NCBI RefSeq assembly: GCF_946479715.1
Contig: NZ_CAMLHF010000070.1
Location: forward strand, 1 to 24,758
Direction: 5' to 3'
DNA length: 24,758 nucleotides
DNA from: an uncultured Pedobacter sp.
GTDB taxonomy: Bacteria; Bacteroidota; Bacteroidia; Sphingobacteriales; Sphingobacteriaceae
Shown one piece after another: positions 1 through 8,198 of this stretch. The position numbers and the translations under genes are program-made. The notes below the pieces were generated by a model. That model was not told the origin of the DNA and did not search any database. It was given only the letters and a program-made list of their open reading frames with translations. How positions within the stretch are numbered: the first letter of the stretch is position 1; each line of letters opens with the position of its first letter.

Positions 1-57
1 TAGAGCATCGGTTTGTGGTACCGAGGGTCGTGGGTTCGAGCCCCATATTCCACCCCA
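1..57 (+). tRNA. tRNA-His (GTG), 5' end cut by window edge
   Basis: The visible part contains a five-pair anticodon stem (TCGGT/ACCGA) around a seven-base loop TTGTGGT, which gives anticodon GTG (histidine). A T-arm follows with stem GTGGG/CCCAT and loop TTCGAGC. The 3' acceptor strand ATTCCAC is followed by C at the discriminator position and an encoded CCA at 55-57. The C discriminator is the hallmark of bacterial tRNA-His, where it pairs with the extra G-1. The 5' acceptor strand and most of the D-arm lie outside the window. Confidence 0.95.
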
Positions 58-64
58 AGTTTTT

Positions 65-94
65 AAAGCAGTTCTGAAAAGAGCTGCTTTTTTT
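65..94 (+). terminator. Intrinsic terminator of the tRNA-His transcript
   Basis: An 11-bp stem (65-75 with 80-90, one G-T pair) closes a GAAA tetraloop and runs directly into a T-tract at 88-94. It starts eight bases after the tRNA CCA end, so it most likely ends the tRNA transcript and insulates the next gene. Confidence 0.88.
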
Positions 95-151
95 GTTTAA
101 AGAAAAATTTCGGAGTCAATAATATTTCCGAATATGTAGGAATAGCCCAGC

Positions 152-182
152 TATGATTCACTTGACTAATTAATTAAATTTG
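152..182 (+). promoter_or_regulatory. Candidate Bacteroidota promoter for the 205-636 gene
   Basis: A perfect TAnnTTTG -7 element (TAAATTTG, 175-182) is preceded, with a 19-bp spacer, by TATG (152-155), one mismatch from the TTTG -33 element. The start would fall near 189, leaving a short leader before the ATG at 205. The assignment rests only on the match to the known Bacteroidota promoter consensus. Confidence 0.5.
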
Positions 183-204
183 CAATGACTTAACTTGGTT
201 CAAA

Positions 205-636
205 ATGAATGATAAAAATATCATAAATCGACTAACATTCAAACCAAGGATACTTTTCTTAATTGATGGACTAGGCGCCTTACTAACTGCATTTTTCTTG
301 TTTGTAGTATTGGATCATTTCAATAAATACGTTGGAATGCCAACAACGATACTGAATTCTCTTTCATTAATAGCGATTTGCTTCTGTATCTATTCAATAG
401 CCTGTTTTTTTTTCTTAAAACGACATTGGAAGCCTTTCATAATCGGAATTGGTATTGCCAACTTACTTTATTCTATTTTGACAATCGGAATTTTAATAAC
501 GCATTTTTCTATACTTACAATCATCGGCATATCTTACTTCCTTGTAGAAATAGTATTTATTTGCGGACTCGTTTACATTGAATTTAACATTGCGAAAGCA
601 ATCAAGCAAAATAAACTTGAAATTTCTCAATTCTAA
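205..636 (+). CDS. Small four-helix membrane protein, unknown function
   Basis: A 143-residue protein that I do not recognise as a named family. Four hydrophobic stretches of about 20 residues each (roughly 16-37, 48-70, 77-98 and 102-125) suggest an integral inner-membrane protein. The N-terminus and the tail (KAIKQNKLEISQF) are short and polar, with no obvious catalytic residues or lipobox. It lies between the tRNA-His terminator and the antiporter and ends 54 bp before the latter, so the two may be co-transcribed, although nothing shows a functional link. A matching promoter lies just upstream. The start ATG is the first in frame after the promoter and lacks a clear ribosome binding site, which is normal in this phylum. 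Confidence 0.75.
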   Translation: MNDKNIINRLTFKPRILFLIDGLGALLTAFFLFVVLDHFNKYVGMPTTILNSLSLIAICFCIYSIACFFFLKRHWKPFIIGIGIANLLYSILTIGILITHFSILTIIGISYFLVEIVFICGLVYIEFNIAKAIKQNKLEISQF

Positions 637-690
637 AAGAGAATTGATAACTTGATGCATTAAGAAACTGAACAACCTTAAATACCAGTC

Positions 691-2274
691 ATGCATACCA
701 TCTTACCTTTCTTTTTGGCCATGATAGCCGCTATTGTGTTATTGAATATGTGGGCTAATAAACTCAAGATCGCATATCCTATACTATTGGTGGTAGCGGG
801 GTTGTTGATAAGCTTTATACCCGGATTACCTGTAGTGAGAATTAATCCAGACCTTATCTTTTTCATATTTCTTCCACCACTACTTTGGGAGGCAGCCTGG
901 TCCATCTCGTTCAAAGAGATGAAAAAATGGTGGCGCATTATTGGCAGCTTTGCGTTTCTTGTGGTGTTTTTTACAGCTCTTTCGGTAGCATTAATCACTA
1001 ATCATCTTATTCCTGGCTTTACTATTGCGCTGGGTTTTTTATTAGGTGGCATTGTATCTCCACCTGATGCAGTAAGTACAGGAGCCATTACAAAATTTGT
1101 AAAAATACCTAAGTCTACTTCGGCTATTTTAGAAGGAGAAAGCCTGTTAAATGACGCCTCTTCGCTAATTATCTTCCGCTTTGCGCTGGTGGCGGTAGGT
1201 ACTGGTCAGTTCATCTGGCAAGAGGCAGCACTAAGCTTTCTGTGGATGGTGATCGGCGGTGTGGGCATTGGCCTGTCATTGGGCTGGTTATTCGTGCAGG
1301 CACATAAACGTCTACCTACTGATGCACCTTCTGACATAGCCTTTACACTTATTGAACCCTATTTTATATACTGGATTGCAGAACAAGTCCACAGCTCGGG
1401 TGTGATGGCTGTGGTAAGCGGAGGCCTGTTCATGTCAGCCAGAAGAATGATCTTTTTGAACAGTTCCAGTCGTATTAAGGGGTATAGTGTATGGGAGAGC
1501 TTTGTGTTCATTTTGAATGGTATTGTTTTTCTGATCATTGGACTGGAACTCCCAGAAATTGTAGATGGTCTGCGTTCAAAAGGTATCCCTTTGGGTACTG
1601 CTATTGGTTACGGATTACTTGTAACAGGAATATTGATCGTTGCAAGAATATTAAGCTCGTATGCCGCATTGTTAGCCACACTTATTTTTCGGCGTGGTGT
1701 AATACCGCATGCATCTTCTGCCAGAAGGCGCTGGACAATGCCCTTGCTGCTAGGCTGGACTGGAATGCGTGGGGTAGTATCTTTAGCAGCTGCCCTGGCT
1801 ATTCCTCCAACAATTGCTGATGGCTCCGCTTTTCCATATAGAAACCTTATTCTCTTCATCACTTTTGTAGTAATATTACTAACACTCCTGGTACAAGGGC
1901 TTACCCTCCCATATTTTATAAACCGCACCAGTCTTTTGGGTTCAATATTTAATGAAGAAGGGGAAGAATCGGCCAGGAAAAAAATGAAACAGGGGCTAAA
2001 ACAACACGTATATCAGTTCCTTAAAGACAAATACGACAACGAGCTAATTGGCCATGCCGGTATGGAGAAATTCCTTAAGCAATGGGAAGAAAGAGCAAAG
2101 TCTGCAGATGATAGCTGGATGAACGAAAAGATGAAAGCAATTTTTGTAGAAGTACTCGAAAGCCAACGTCAGTACCTTGTCGAACTCAATAAAGACCCCA
2201 AGATTGATGAAGAAATCATCCGTCAGCAATTGTATCAAATTGATTTGGAAGAAGAACGATTGAAGATAATATAA
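691..2274 (+). CDS. Na+/H+ antiporter, CPA1 family (NhaP/NHE type)
   Basis: A 527-residue membrane protein that exchanges Na+ (or K+) for H+ across the inner membrane for pH and salt homeostasis. The first 410 residues are almost entirely hydrophobic helices, about 12. The CPA1 signature is visible: S-P-P-D-A around residues 123-127, followed by E-G-E-S-L-L-N-D-A with the N154-D155 pair, the ion-binding Asn-Asp of electroneutral exchangers. A later GMRGVVSLAAALA helix is also typical of the family. The last 110 residues are a charged cytoplasmic tail with coiled-coil character, as in the TIGR00831-type bacterial proteins. Length fits the family. It runs convergent with the GH43 gene, 27 bp apart, with no obvious terminator in the gap. 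The transported cation cannot be read from sequence. Confidence 0.93.
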   Translation: MHTILPFFLAMIAAIVLLNMWANKLKIAYPILLVVAGLLISFIPGLPVVRINPDLIFFIFLPPLLWEAAWSISFKEMKKWWRIIGSFAFLVVFFTALSVALITNHLIPGFTIALGFLLGGIVSPPDAVSTGAITKFVKIPKSTSAILEGESLLNDASSLIIFRFALVAVGTGQFIWQEAALSFLWMVIGGVGIGLSLGWLFVQAHKRLPTDAPSDIAFTLIEPYFIYWIAEQVHSSGVMAVVSGGLFMSARRMIFLNSSSRIKGYSVWESFVFILNGIVFLIIGLELPEIVDGLRSKGIPLGTAIGYGLLVTGILIVARILSSYAALLATLIFRRGVIPHASSARRRWTMPLLLGWTGMRGVVSLAAALAIPPTIADGSAFPYRNLILFITFVVILLTLLVQGLTLPYFINRTSLLGSIFNEEGEESARKKMKQGLKQHVYQFLKDKYDNELIGHAGMEKFLKQWEERAKSADDSWMNEKMKAIFVEVLESQRQYLVELNKDPKIDEEIIRQQLYQIDLEEERLKII

Positions 2275-2301
2275 TAAGACAGACCAATCTCAAAATACGC
2301 T

Positions 2302-3366
2302 TTACCTATGGAGTTCTTGTTCAATCTTTACTTCTCCCGAAGGCCGCTTCACTTCACCCCTGCCACTAGGAATGCCAAACACCGGATTTCCATCCTTTCC
2401 AAAAGTAAATCGTTGCAGGTATACCTCTCTGTTATCCCAGCCTCCATCCAAAGCGGCTTTAGAATGATAATAAATCCAATATTCACTGTCATCAGGCGAA
2501 GTTGTCATACTTGCATGTCCTAGTCCGTGAACGCTAGAAGTACCCTGAAAAACAGGTTTTGAAGATTTTATCCATGATAAAGGGTTTAGCGGATCTTTAC
2601 CCTTTGTTAACCGAAGCTGGCCTAATTTATAGTGTTCAGTCCATGAGCCCCGCGTAGAGTAAATAACAAACACATCATCATTGTGTTTCAATATTTGAGG
2701 CCCTTCCTGCAACACGATATTGTCACCCTTTTCCCAATTGAGCTCGGGTCTGGATAACAGCACACGTTTCCCAAGCGTCCACGGATTTTTCATTTCTGCG
2801 ATATAGAGATTCTGATCTACATCATGATGGTCATGGAGTGTTTCCCAGCCAGACCAAACCGCGTATTTCTTACCACTTAACTCCAGAACAGTCATGTCTA
2901 TAGCCCAGCAATTGTCTTTTTTTTGATTAGGATCATCACCTGTATACAGCCTTTCCTTATCTGTATAAGGCCCAAACGGGCTGTCACTTTCCAGCACTCC
3001 TGCCCTTTGCGCATAATAAGGAGCTCCCTTATGCACAGAGCCCGCATAGTAAATATACCATTTACCATCAATGTGATGAATTTCCGGTGCCCAAAGGTTA
3101 TAGCTGTTCCATTTACCTTCAGGAGGAGTCCATACCACCTCTTTCTTTTCGAATTTTGTCAGATATCTTGATTCTGTAACAGCAAACCCACCCTTTTCAT
3201 TGAAAATCGTATAGTATTTACCATCATGTTTTGTAATGTATGGATCAGCTCCCTTACGGAGCGGGTTCATAAACATTTCAGACACTTTCCCCTTCCCGCT
3301 CTGTTGCGCGTTTAAGGTCAACGAAAATGCAGTTAGCAGAAAAATGATCGAAAAAACTTTGTTCAT
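2302..3366 (-). CDS. Glycoside hydrolase family 43, exported
   Basis: A 354-residue enzyme with a Sec signal peptide (about residues 1-20, ending LNA before QQ) and no lipobox, so probably periplasmic. It has the five-bladed beta-propeller features of GH43: D41 in GADPYI (general base), D157 in AIDMTVLE (pKa modulator) and E221 in LQEGPQILK (general acid). The motif W-A-P-E-I-H at 92-97 is also typical. GH43 enzymes are usually alpha-L-arabinofuranosidases, beta-xylosidases or related exo-enzymes acting with inversion. The subfamily and substrate cannot be fixed by eye. No SusCD pair or other CAZyme sits directly beside it, and it is separated from the GH92 locus by more than 7 kb. It is divergent from the FtsX-like permease, sharing a 204-bp upstream region. 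Confidence 0.9.
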   Translation of the reverse strand: MNKVFSIIFLLTAFSLTLNAQQSGKGKVSEMFMNPLRKGADPYITKHDGKYYTIFNEKGGFAVTESRYLTKFEKKEVVWTPPEGKWNSYNLWAPEIHHIDGKWYIYYAGSVHKGAPYYAQRAGVLESDSPFGPYTDKERLYTGDDPNQKKDNCWAIDMTVLELSGKKYAVWSGWETLHDHHDVDQNLYIAEMKNPWTLGKRVLLSRPELNWEKGDNIVLQEGPQILKHNDDVFVIYSTRGSWTEHYKLGQLRLTKGKDPLNPLSWIKSSKPVFQGTSSVHGLGHASMTTSPDDSEYWIYYHSKAALDGGWDNREVYLQRFTFGKDGNPVFGIPSGRGEVKRPSGEVKIEQELHR

Positions 3367-3433
3367 AGTGGAAATACTTTGGCTAAATATAAAAAGATGC
3401 CTCGATCATTTCACCAACTAGAAGTAACAGTAT

Positions 3434-3470
3434 TGTTCACTTAAGGACACGACTGTTCGCTTATGAACAG
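3434..3470. promoter_or_regulatory. Two tandem palindromes: candidate enhancer-binding sites
   Basis: Two copies of TGTTCnCTTAnGrACA sit 20 bp apart, at 3434-3449 (arms TGTTC/GGACA, one mismatch) and 3454-3469. The second is a perfect palindrome when extended to CTGTTC-N6-GAACAG (3453-3470). Centres lie about 118 and 98 bp upstream of the start predicted from the sigma-54 type promoter at 3533-3547. Two palindromes on nearly the same helical face at this distance are the usual arrangement for a dimeric NtrC-type activator. Confidence 0.6.
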
Positions 3471-3532
3471 GAAAGGCAAAAAATAAACTCGCAATTAATT
3501 AACAATCAACACATTAAATAAAAATAGTAAAT

Positions 3533-3548
3533 TGGCACAGGCTTCGCT
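3533..3548 (+). promoter_or_regulatory. Sigma-54 (RpoN) -24/-12 promoter for the FtsX-like permease
   Basis: TGGCAC (3533-3538), five bases, then TCGCT (3544-3548) matches the consensus TGGCACnnnnnTTGCW with one mismatch. The GG and GC dinucleotides are spaced 12 bp apart, as required. Transcription would start near 3559 and translation at 3571. The rpoN gene and an activator are not in the window. Confidence 0.65.
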
Positions 3549-3570
3549 ATTGACAGGAAAATGATTGGAG

Positions 3571-5973
3571 ATGTTTTATATCAATATTAAAATTGCTTTA
3601 CGAAATCTTTGGAAACACAGAGGTTATACCTTTATAAATACGGTTGGCCTGTCCATAGGTATGACTTGTGCGCTGATCATATTCCTTTTTATACGACAAT
3701 ATCTAAGTGCAGATAATTTCCATCCAAATGCAGACAGAATCTTTAGAGTAGTTTCCCTCGGTAATGGAGCAGACGGCAAAGTACCCATGATGGGCGTTCC
3801 TGTACCAATGGCTGGCGCATTACGCACAGACTTCCCTCAATTAGAGAAAGTTGCAAATCTTGTACAGGGTTATCATCTGGTTGAGATCACAGGAGAAGAT
3901 AGCTCGACAAAGCAATACTATAAAGAGTACGGAACCGCATTTTATACCGACCCGGCCATTTTTGATATCTTTAATTTCCCCTGGGTATTGGGTAAACCAG
4001 CTTCATTAAATGCACCCAATCATATCGCACTTACACAAAGTACGGCAACACAATACTTTGGCAACTGGCAAAATGCGATGGGTAAAAAACTTAAACTCAG
4101 TGGCGACGAAACTTTTTATGAAGTAACCGGAATTATAAAAGATCTGCCAAAAAACACTGATTTCCCGATTCATCTGGTTATCTCTTATCAGAACTTTGGA
4201 AATGCAACAAGTATGCGCTGGAACTCTGTAAGCATGGGCCACAATTGCTATGTGATGGTAAAACCTAATACTGACATTAAGCAATTGCAAATTCAACTGG
4301 ATGGATTTACCAAAAAATATTACGATGCAAAAGACCCACTTTCGAACACACATCTCTTTCAACCTTTTTCTGACGTACATTTAGATAGCAAGTTTGGTAA
4401 TTTTTCGCCAAGGCGATACACCCCATTGCAGATTAATTCTTTGAGGATATTAGGATCATTAATCTTATTAATTGCCTGCATCAATTTCATTAACATGGCA
4501 ACTGCACAGGCAATTGGCCGCTCAAAAGAGGTAGGAGTCCGTAAGGTCTTAGGCAGCAATCGCAAACAACTTCTGTTTCGTTTTTTAGCCGAAACTTTTG
4601 TAATCACGTTTGTAGCTATCACAATAGCTTGTATTGTTACTGAGATTGCTTTGCCAGTGGTAGGAAATTTTCTAGGTCAGCAGATTCCATTCAATATCTT
4701 TCAATACCCTGTTATCCTCGCCTTTATCCTTATCCTTTGGCTGGCGGTTAGTTTCCTTGCAGGTCTGTACCCTGCCGTTTTCGTGTCAGGATACAATCCA
4801 ATAAATGCACTAAAGAATAAAATCAACCAGGGAAATAAGGGCATCTGGAGTCTAAGAAGTGTCCTCTTAATTTTTCAATTTACAGTAACACTGATTTTCA
4901 TTATCGGAACTCTTGTAGTACTAAAACAGATCGATTACTTTAAAAACAAGTCACTTGGATTTAACAACAATGCCATTTTACAGGTCGACGTCCCGACAGA
5001 CTCCATTAGCAAAACCAGGTTTGATACTTTTAAACAAAAGTTATTGCAACGTAGCGGGGTAGAAATGGTAACCTATGCTTATACTCCGCCAAGCACCAGC
5101 TCCAATAACTTTACCAGTTTCTACTTCAATAATTCTGCTCAGAAAACAGATTTTCTGCTTTGTAATAAACCGGCTGACGAGGATTACTTCAAAATATTTG
5201 GTTTGAAAATGATTGCAGGAAAACCTTTGTCCAAAAGCGATACGGTGAATGGCTATATATTAAACGAAACATTGCTGCACAAACTTCATCTTAAAGATCC
5301 TAAAGATGCGTTAGGAAAATATATCCAGCTAAATAGAAGGCCATTAGCCCAAATAATTGGAGTGGTAAAAGACTTTAACAACCTCAGTCTTCATGGAGAT
5401 ATCTCTCCAGTCATATTTTATACAAGTAAAGAAGAGTATGCAAGTGCATTTGTGAAGCTTAATCCTCTCCATATGCAGGAAACGGTTAAAGAAATAGGGG
5501 AAGATTTCAAATCAACATTTCCTGATCAGTTTTATGAACCAAGCTATTATGATGAATACATTGCAAACTATTATATCGTTGAGGAAAAAACAGCTGTCCT
5601 ATTGAGTTTTTTCACGTCAGTGGCTATATTTATTTCTTGCTTTGGCTTGTTCGCCCTCATCTCATTTGTAGCTGTTCAGCGAACCAAGGAGATGGCAATC
5701 AGAAAGGTGTTGGGCGCTACTACAATTGAACTCATTAGGGTGCTAAATCAGTCCTTTATGAAAATGATCGTCGTAGCCAATCTTATCGCCTGGCCTTTAG
5801 CCTATATTTTGCTAAATCGCTGGCTACAGGGATTTGCCTATAAAATAGACCTGCCAATGCTACCATTTATACTTGCAGCACTGGGCTCTGTTGGCATCAT
5901 AGTGCTCACTGTAGCACTAAGGACCTATAAAATGACTACTGCTAATCCGGTAGAAGCACTAAAATATGATTAG
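3571..5973 (+). CDS. FtsX/MacB-like ABC transporter permease (orphan)
   Basis: About 800 residues with the duplicated MacB architecture common in Bacteroidota. An N-terminal cytoplasmic stretch (NIKIALRNLWKHRGYTFINTVGLSIGM) leads into TM1, followed by a periplasmic MacB_PCD-like domain to about residue 280. A first FtsX domain of three helices (about 285-415, with RSKEVGVRKVLGS before the second helix) is followed by a TM and a second periplasmic domain. The second FtsX domain (about 675-800) contains the equivalent RTKEMAIRKVLGA. No ATPase gene is adjacent, so it must pair with a subunit encoded elsewhere. The role is probably lipoprotein, peptide or envelope-stress related export, not sugar import. 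I chose ATG 3571 (GGAG two bases upstream) over the in-frame TTG at 3565. A sigma-54 type promoter and upstream palindromes precede it. It ends 10 bp from the convergent deacetylase gene. Confidence 0.9.
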   Translation: MFYINIKIALRNLWKHRGYTFINTVGLSIGMTCALIIFLFIRQYLSADNFHPNADRIFRVVSLGNGADGKVPMMGVPVPMAGALRTDFPQLEKVANLVQGYHLVEITGEDSSTKQYYKEYGTAFYTDPAIFDIFNFPWVLGKPASLNAPNHIALTQSTATQYFGNWQNAMGKKLKLSGDETFYEVTGIIKDLPKNTDFPIHLVISYQNFGNATSMRWNSVSMGHNCYVMVKPNTDIKQLQIQLDGFTKKYYDAKDPLSNTHLFQPFSDVHLDSKFGNFSPRRYTPLQINSLRILGSLILLIACINFINMATAQAIGRSKEVGVRKVLGSNRKQLLFRFLAETFVITFVAITIACIVTEIALPVVGNFLGQQIPFNIFQYPVILAFILILWLAVSFLAGLYPAVFVSGYNPINALKNKINQGNKGIWSLRSVLLIFQFTVTLIFIIGTLVVLKQIDYFKNKSLGFNNNAILQVDVPTDSISKTRFDTFKQKLLQRSGVEMVTYAYTPPSTSSNNFTSFYFNNSAQKTDFLLCNKPADEDYFKIFGLKMIAGKPLSKSDTVNGYILNETLLHKLHLKDPKDALGKYIQLNRRPLAQIIGVVKDFNNLSLHGDISPVIFYTSKEEYASAFVKLNPLHMQETVKEIGEDFKSTFPDQFYEPSYYDEYIANYYIVEEKTAVLLSFFTSVAIFISCFGLFALISFVAVQRTKEMAIRKVLGATTIELIRVLNQSFMKMIVVANLIAWPLAYILLNRWLQGFAYKIDLPMLPFILAALGSVGIIVLTVALRTYKMTTANPVEALKYD

Positions 5974-5983
5974 AATAGATACC

Positions 5984-7183
5984 TCACCACTTTATCTTCC
6001 TTTTATTTATGTTTATTAGCTTATTGGTTTTATTAAATGTCAACGCAAAATCCGGATTATTTATGCTTACAGAAGAAATAGCTTTGTTAGAATTAACCAG
6101 CAATGAAAGATCATACCATGATATATTCCTATTAAGAACCGTAGCGTAATCCAAGCTTATGGTAAGAGTTTTGCCTGCAATCGTTTCCTTTTTTGTTATG
6201 TGATCCTTAATATACTGGTATTCTAAAAACTCTCTCAAGCTACAAAATATAGCCACATCCTTAGCTTTTAAAACGATATTATCAATCCACTGATTAAAAT
6301 TTTGTACGGCTTTAGGATCTTTGATTCCGTGAGTACCTATCTCAAAAAAATCAAAAGCATTACTTGCAAACAATGAATTAGCCAACTCCCACTGAGCGCC
6401 ATTATTTGACCAATCATCACTAAATGCTCTTCTTATAGCTAAATAATTAAATGGTTTTATATCACTTAGCTTATTCTTAGGATTATACTTTCCAATTTGC
6501 ACGAAATCATCAAATGTCCCTTGCGATGTACCACCTATATAGCCATAAGCAGATGCAGCTTTATGAAACCCCACATAGTTACTTGGCACAACAAGCGTGT
6601 TCATTTTATATTTCTCATTTAACAATATCATTTCATCCAGGTCACGGACATTCTTCACGCGATCCTTACCATTATTAAAGTTTCCATCTTCATTGTGGTA
6701 ATAAGAATGGTTCATTATGTCCATACCCTTTTGTATCAATGGCAATCGTTGTGCATATGTAGCTGCAAAATCCGTGTACAGTCCAATTTCCTTATTATTA
6801 TACTGATTTTTGCCATTCACGGCTAAGCCTAAACTATAATTCTTTTTGTTACCACAACCATCAGTATAAAAGGTATTTGATAGTTTTTCATAAGCATTTA
6901 TAACGGTTAAGGCGGCGTCATCAAACTCCATAAGTATTGCCTTACTCTTATTATATTTCAGCTTAGGAAAATTTGAGCTGGCCGAAGTTGGGTTATCAGT
7001 AAACACTACTTTTATTTCAATTTTTCCATTAAAAGCAGGTGTTACTGCACCTTCAGGAATTGAAGGTGGGAGTATCTCCTCTTTAACCGGAGCTTTCTCA
7101 GAAACGATCGGGACTTTGTTATTACAACTGAAAATTAAAATTGAGTATACTGCAAATAGACCGAAAGCTGATAATTTTCCCAT
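5984..7183 (-). CDS. Polysaccharide deacetylase-like (NodB/CE4) lipoprotein
   Basis: A 399-residue protein with a lipoprotein signal peptide ending I-F-S-C (C20). Two metal-binding motifs of the NodB/CE4 fold are recognisable: MEFDDA with D88-D89 (the motif 1 Asp pair) and NHSYYH with H159 and H163 (the H-S-x-x-H motif 2). A later FFEIGTHG segment resembles the conserved His near the C-terminal part of the fold. About 70 C-terminal residues form a separate beta-rich tail. CE4 enzymes remove acetyl groups from N- or O-acetylated glycans or peptidoglycan. The substrate here is unknown, and the divergent motif 1 (EFDDA, where TFDDG is usual) leaves activity open. It starts 67 bp after a metallophosphoesterase gene on the same strand, so probable co-transcription. 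Confidence 0.72.
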   Translation of the reverse strand: MGKLSAFGLFAVYSILIFSCNNKVPIVSEKAPVKEEILPPSIPEGAVTPAFNGKIEIKVVFTDNPTSASSNFPKLKYNKSKAILMEFDDAALTVINAYEKLSNTFYTDGCGNKKNYSLGLAVNGKNQYNNKEIGLYTDFAATYAQRLPLIQKGMDIMNHSYYHNEDGNFNNGKDRVKNVRDLDEMILLNEKYKMNTLVVPSNYVGFHKAASAYGYIGGTSQGTFDDFVQIGKYNPKNKLSDIKPFNYLAIRRAFSDDWSNNGAQWELANSLFASNAFDFFEIGTHGIKDPKAVQNFNQWIDNIVLKAKDVAIFCSLREFLEYQYIKDHITKKETIAGKTLTISLDYATVLNRNISWYDLSLLVNSNKAISSVSINNPDFALTFNKTNKLININKRKIKW

Positions 7184-7250
7184 AATATCTTTTCACAAAA
7201 ATACATCTTTTTATCTATTTAAATATCACATACAGCTGTATCATTCTAGC

Positions 7251-8180
7251 TTAAACCGATTCATACTTAATGTATCCATGGTCAAAACTTCCATCCTCAT
7301 AAAGATTTAAAAGAGAATAGCCAGGAACTGTTTGCTTATAGGCACTTTTGCCATCATCACCCGGTTCCCACCAAAAACCACTTGTAGCACCATTACACAA
7401 ATAGGCTACATCATTATACCAGACTTTATCAAGCAAATGAATATGTCCGCTTAAGCAAAGCTTAATGTTCTTATTCTTGTTAAAAACTTCTATAAACTTC
7501 ATAATATCCAGATGATTGTAGCTCCCGCTAACCTTAAATGGCCCTCTAAAATCTGGCTTGTTATCTACAATGCCTGTACAGCTCAACAAGGGATAATGCG
7601 ACATGATCAGTGTAGGCTTATCCTGACTATTCTTCTGTACATCCTCTACAAACCAATTCCATTGCTCGTCATCCAGCATCCCCGGATTTGTAGGATGGTT
7701 ACTATCCAGCATAATAAAATGCCAGCCATTTTTATCAAAGCTGTAATAATTATGCTCCATGTGCAGCATCTTTAGCACACCTGCTTTACCTCCCAACTCA
7801 TCATCTTTACCCTGCCACCACATGTCATGATTTCCCAATACATGGTGCATAGGAATACCCTTCACAACTTGAACACTTTCATTCCAGCAAGCCCATTGCT
7901 GCTCTACTCTATCTTTGGTAATGTCGTCGTAATCCGCAGCATAAATAGAATCGCCCCCATTAAGAATAAGATCAACCTTGTCTTTTTTGATCATTTCCAG
8001 ACATTTCTTAAAACGGGCAACTGCATTATGTTCCGGTCTGATATGCACATCAGTTATGTGTGCAATTTTTAATGCCTTCTTTTTCTTTATTGGAGCAGCA
8101 ATTGATGCCTCTGCAACACTGCTCAATGCAATTGTTCCTGCTGTAACTCCAAGTGATTTAATTAAATCTCTTCTTTTCAT
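7251..8180 (-). CDS. Exported calcineurin-like metallophosphoesterase (MPE-1)
   Basis: 309 residues. An N-terminal Tat-type signal has K-R-R-D-L-I-K followed by a hydrophobic stretch to about residue 28, without a lipobox. All five metallophosphatase motifs are visible: D44-x-H46 (HITDVHI), GGDS, GNHD, a motif-4 His in SHYP, and GHIHL. These ligands hold a dinuclear metal centre that hydrolyses phosphomonoesters or diesters, here probably in the periplasm or at the surface. The exact substrate (nucleotide, sugar phosphate or teichoic-type polymer) is not readable from sequence. It follows MPE-2 by 18 bp, so the two form an operon. It is only moderately similar to MPE-2 outside the motifs, indicating an old duplication. 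Confidence 0.92.
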   Translation of the reverse strand: MKRRDLIKSLGVTAGTIALSSVAEASIAAPIKKKKALKIAHITDVHIRPEHNAVARFKKCLEMIKKDKVDLILNGGDSIYAADYDDITKDRVEQQWACWNESVQVVKGIPMHHVLGNHDMWWQGKDDELGGKAGVLKMLHMEHNYYSFDKNGWHFIMLDSNHPTNPGMLDDEQWNWFVEDVQKNSQDKPTLIMSHYPLLSCTGIVDNKPDFRGPFKVSGSYNHLDIMKFIEVFNKNKNIKLCLSGHIHLLDKVWYNDVAYLCNGATSGFWWEPGDDGKSAYKQTVPGYSLLNLYEDGSFDHGYIKYESV

Positions 8181-8198
8181 TTGTGTGTTTGAATTTAT

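Noticed and set aside
1..60. tRNA-His 3' end as an integration (attachment) site for a genomic island
   Set aside because: No integrase, no direct repeat of the tRNA 3' end and no composition break are visible in the window. The tRNA is followed by its own terminator and ordinary genes.
3321..3420. TATATTTA promoter for GH43 on the minus strand
   Set aside because: The -7 lacks the final G, and the nearest TTG lies 22-23 bp away, so the match is too weak to annotate.
7192..7197. Lone TTCACA before the deacetylase gene as a further Pho box
   Set aside because: No second hexamer at 11-bp distance, so it does not meet the repeat criterion.
7230..7241. 12-bp palindrome ATACAGCTGTAT between MPE-1 and the deacetylase gene
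   Set aside because: Perfect, but short and single. With no second copy or promoter context it could be chance.
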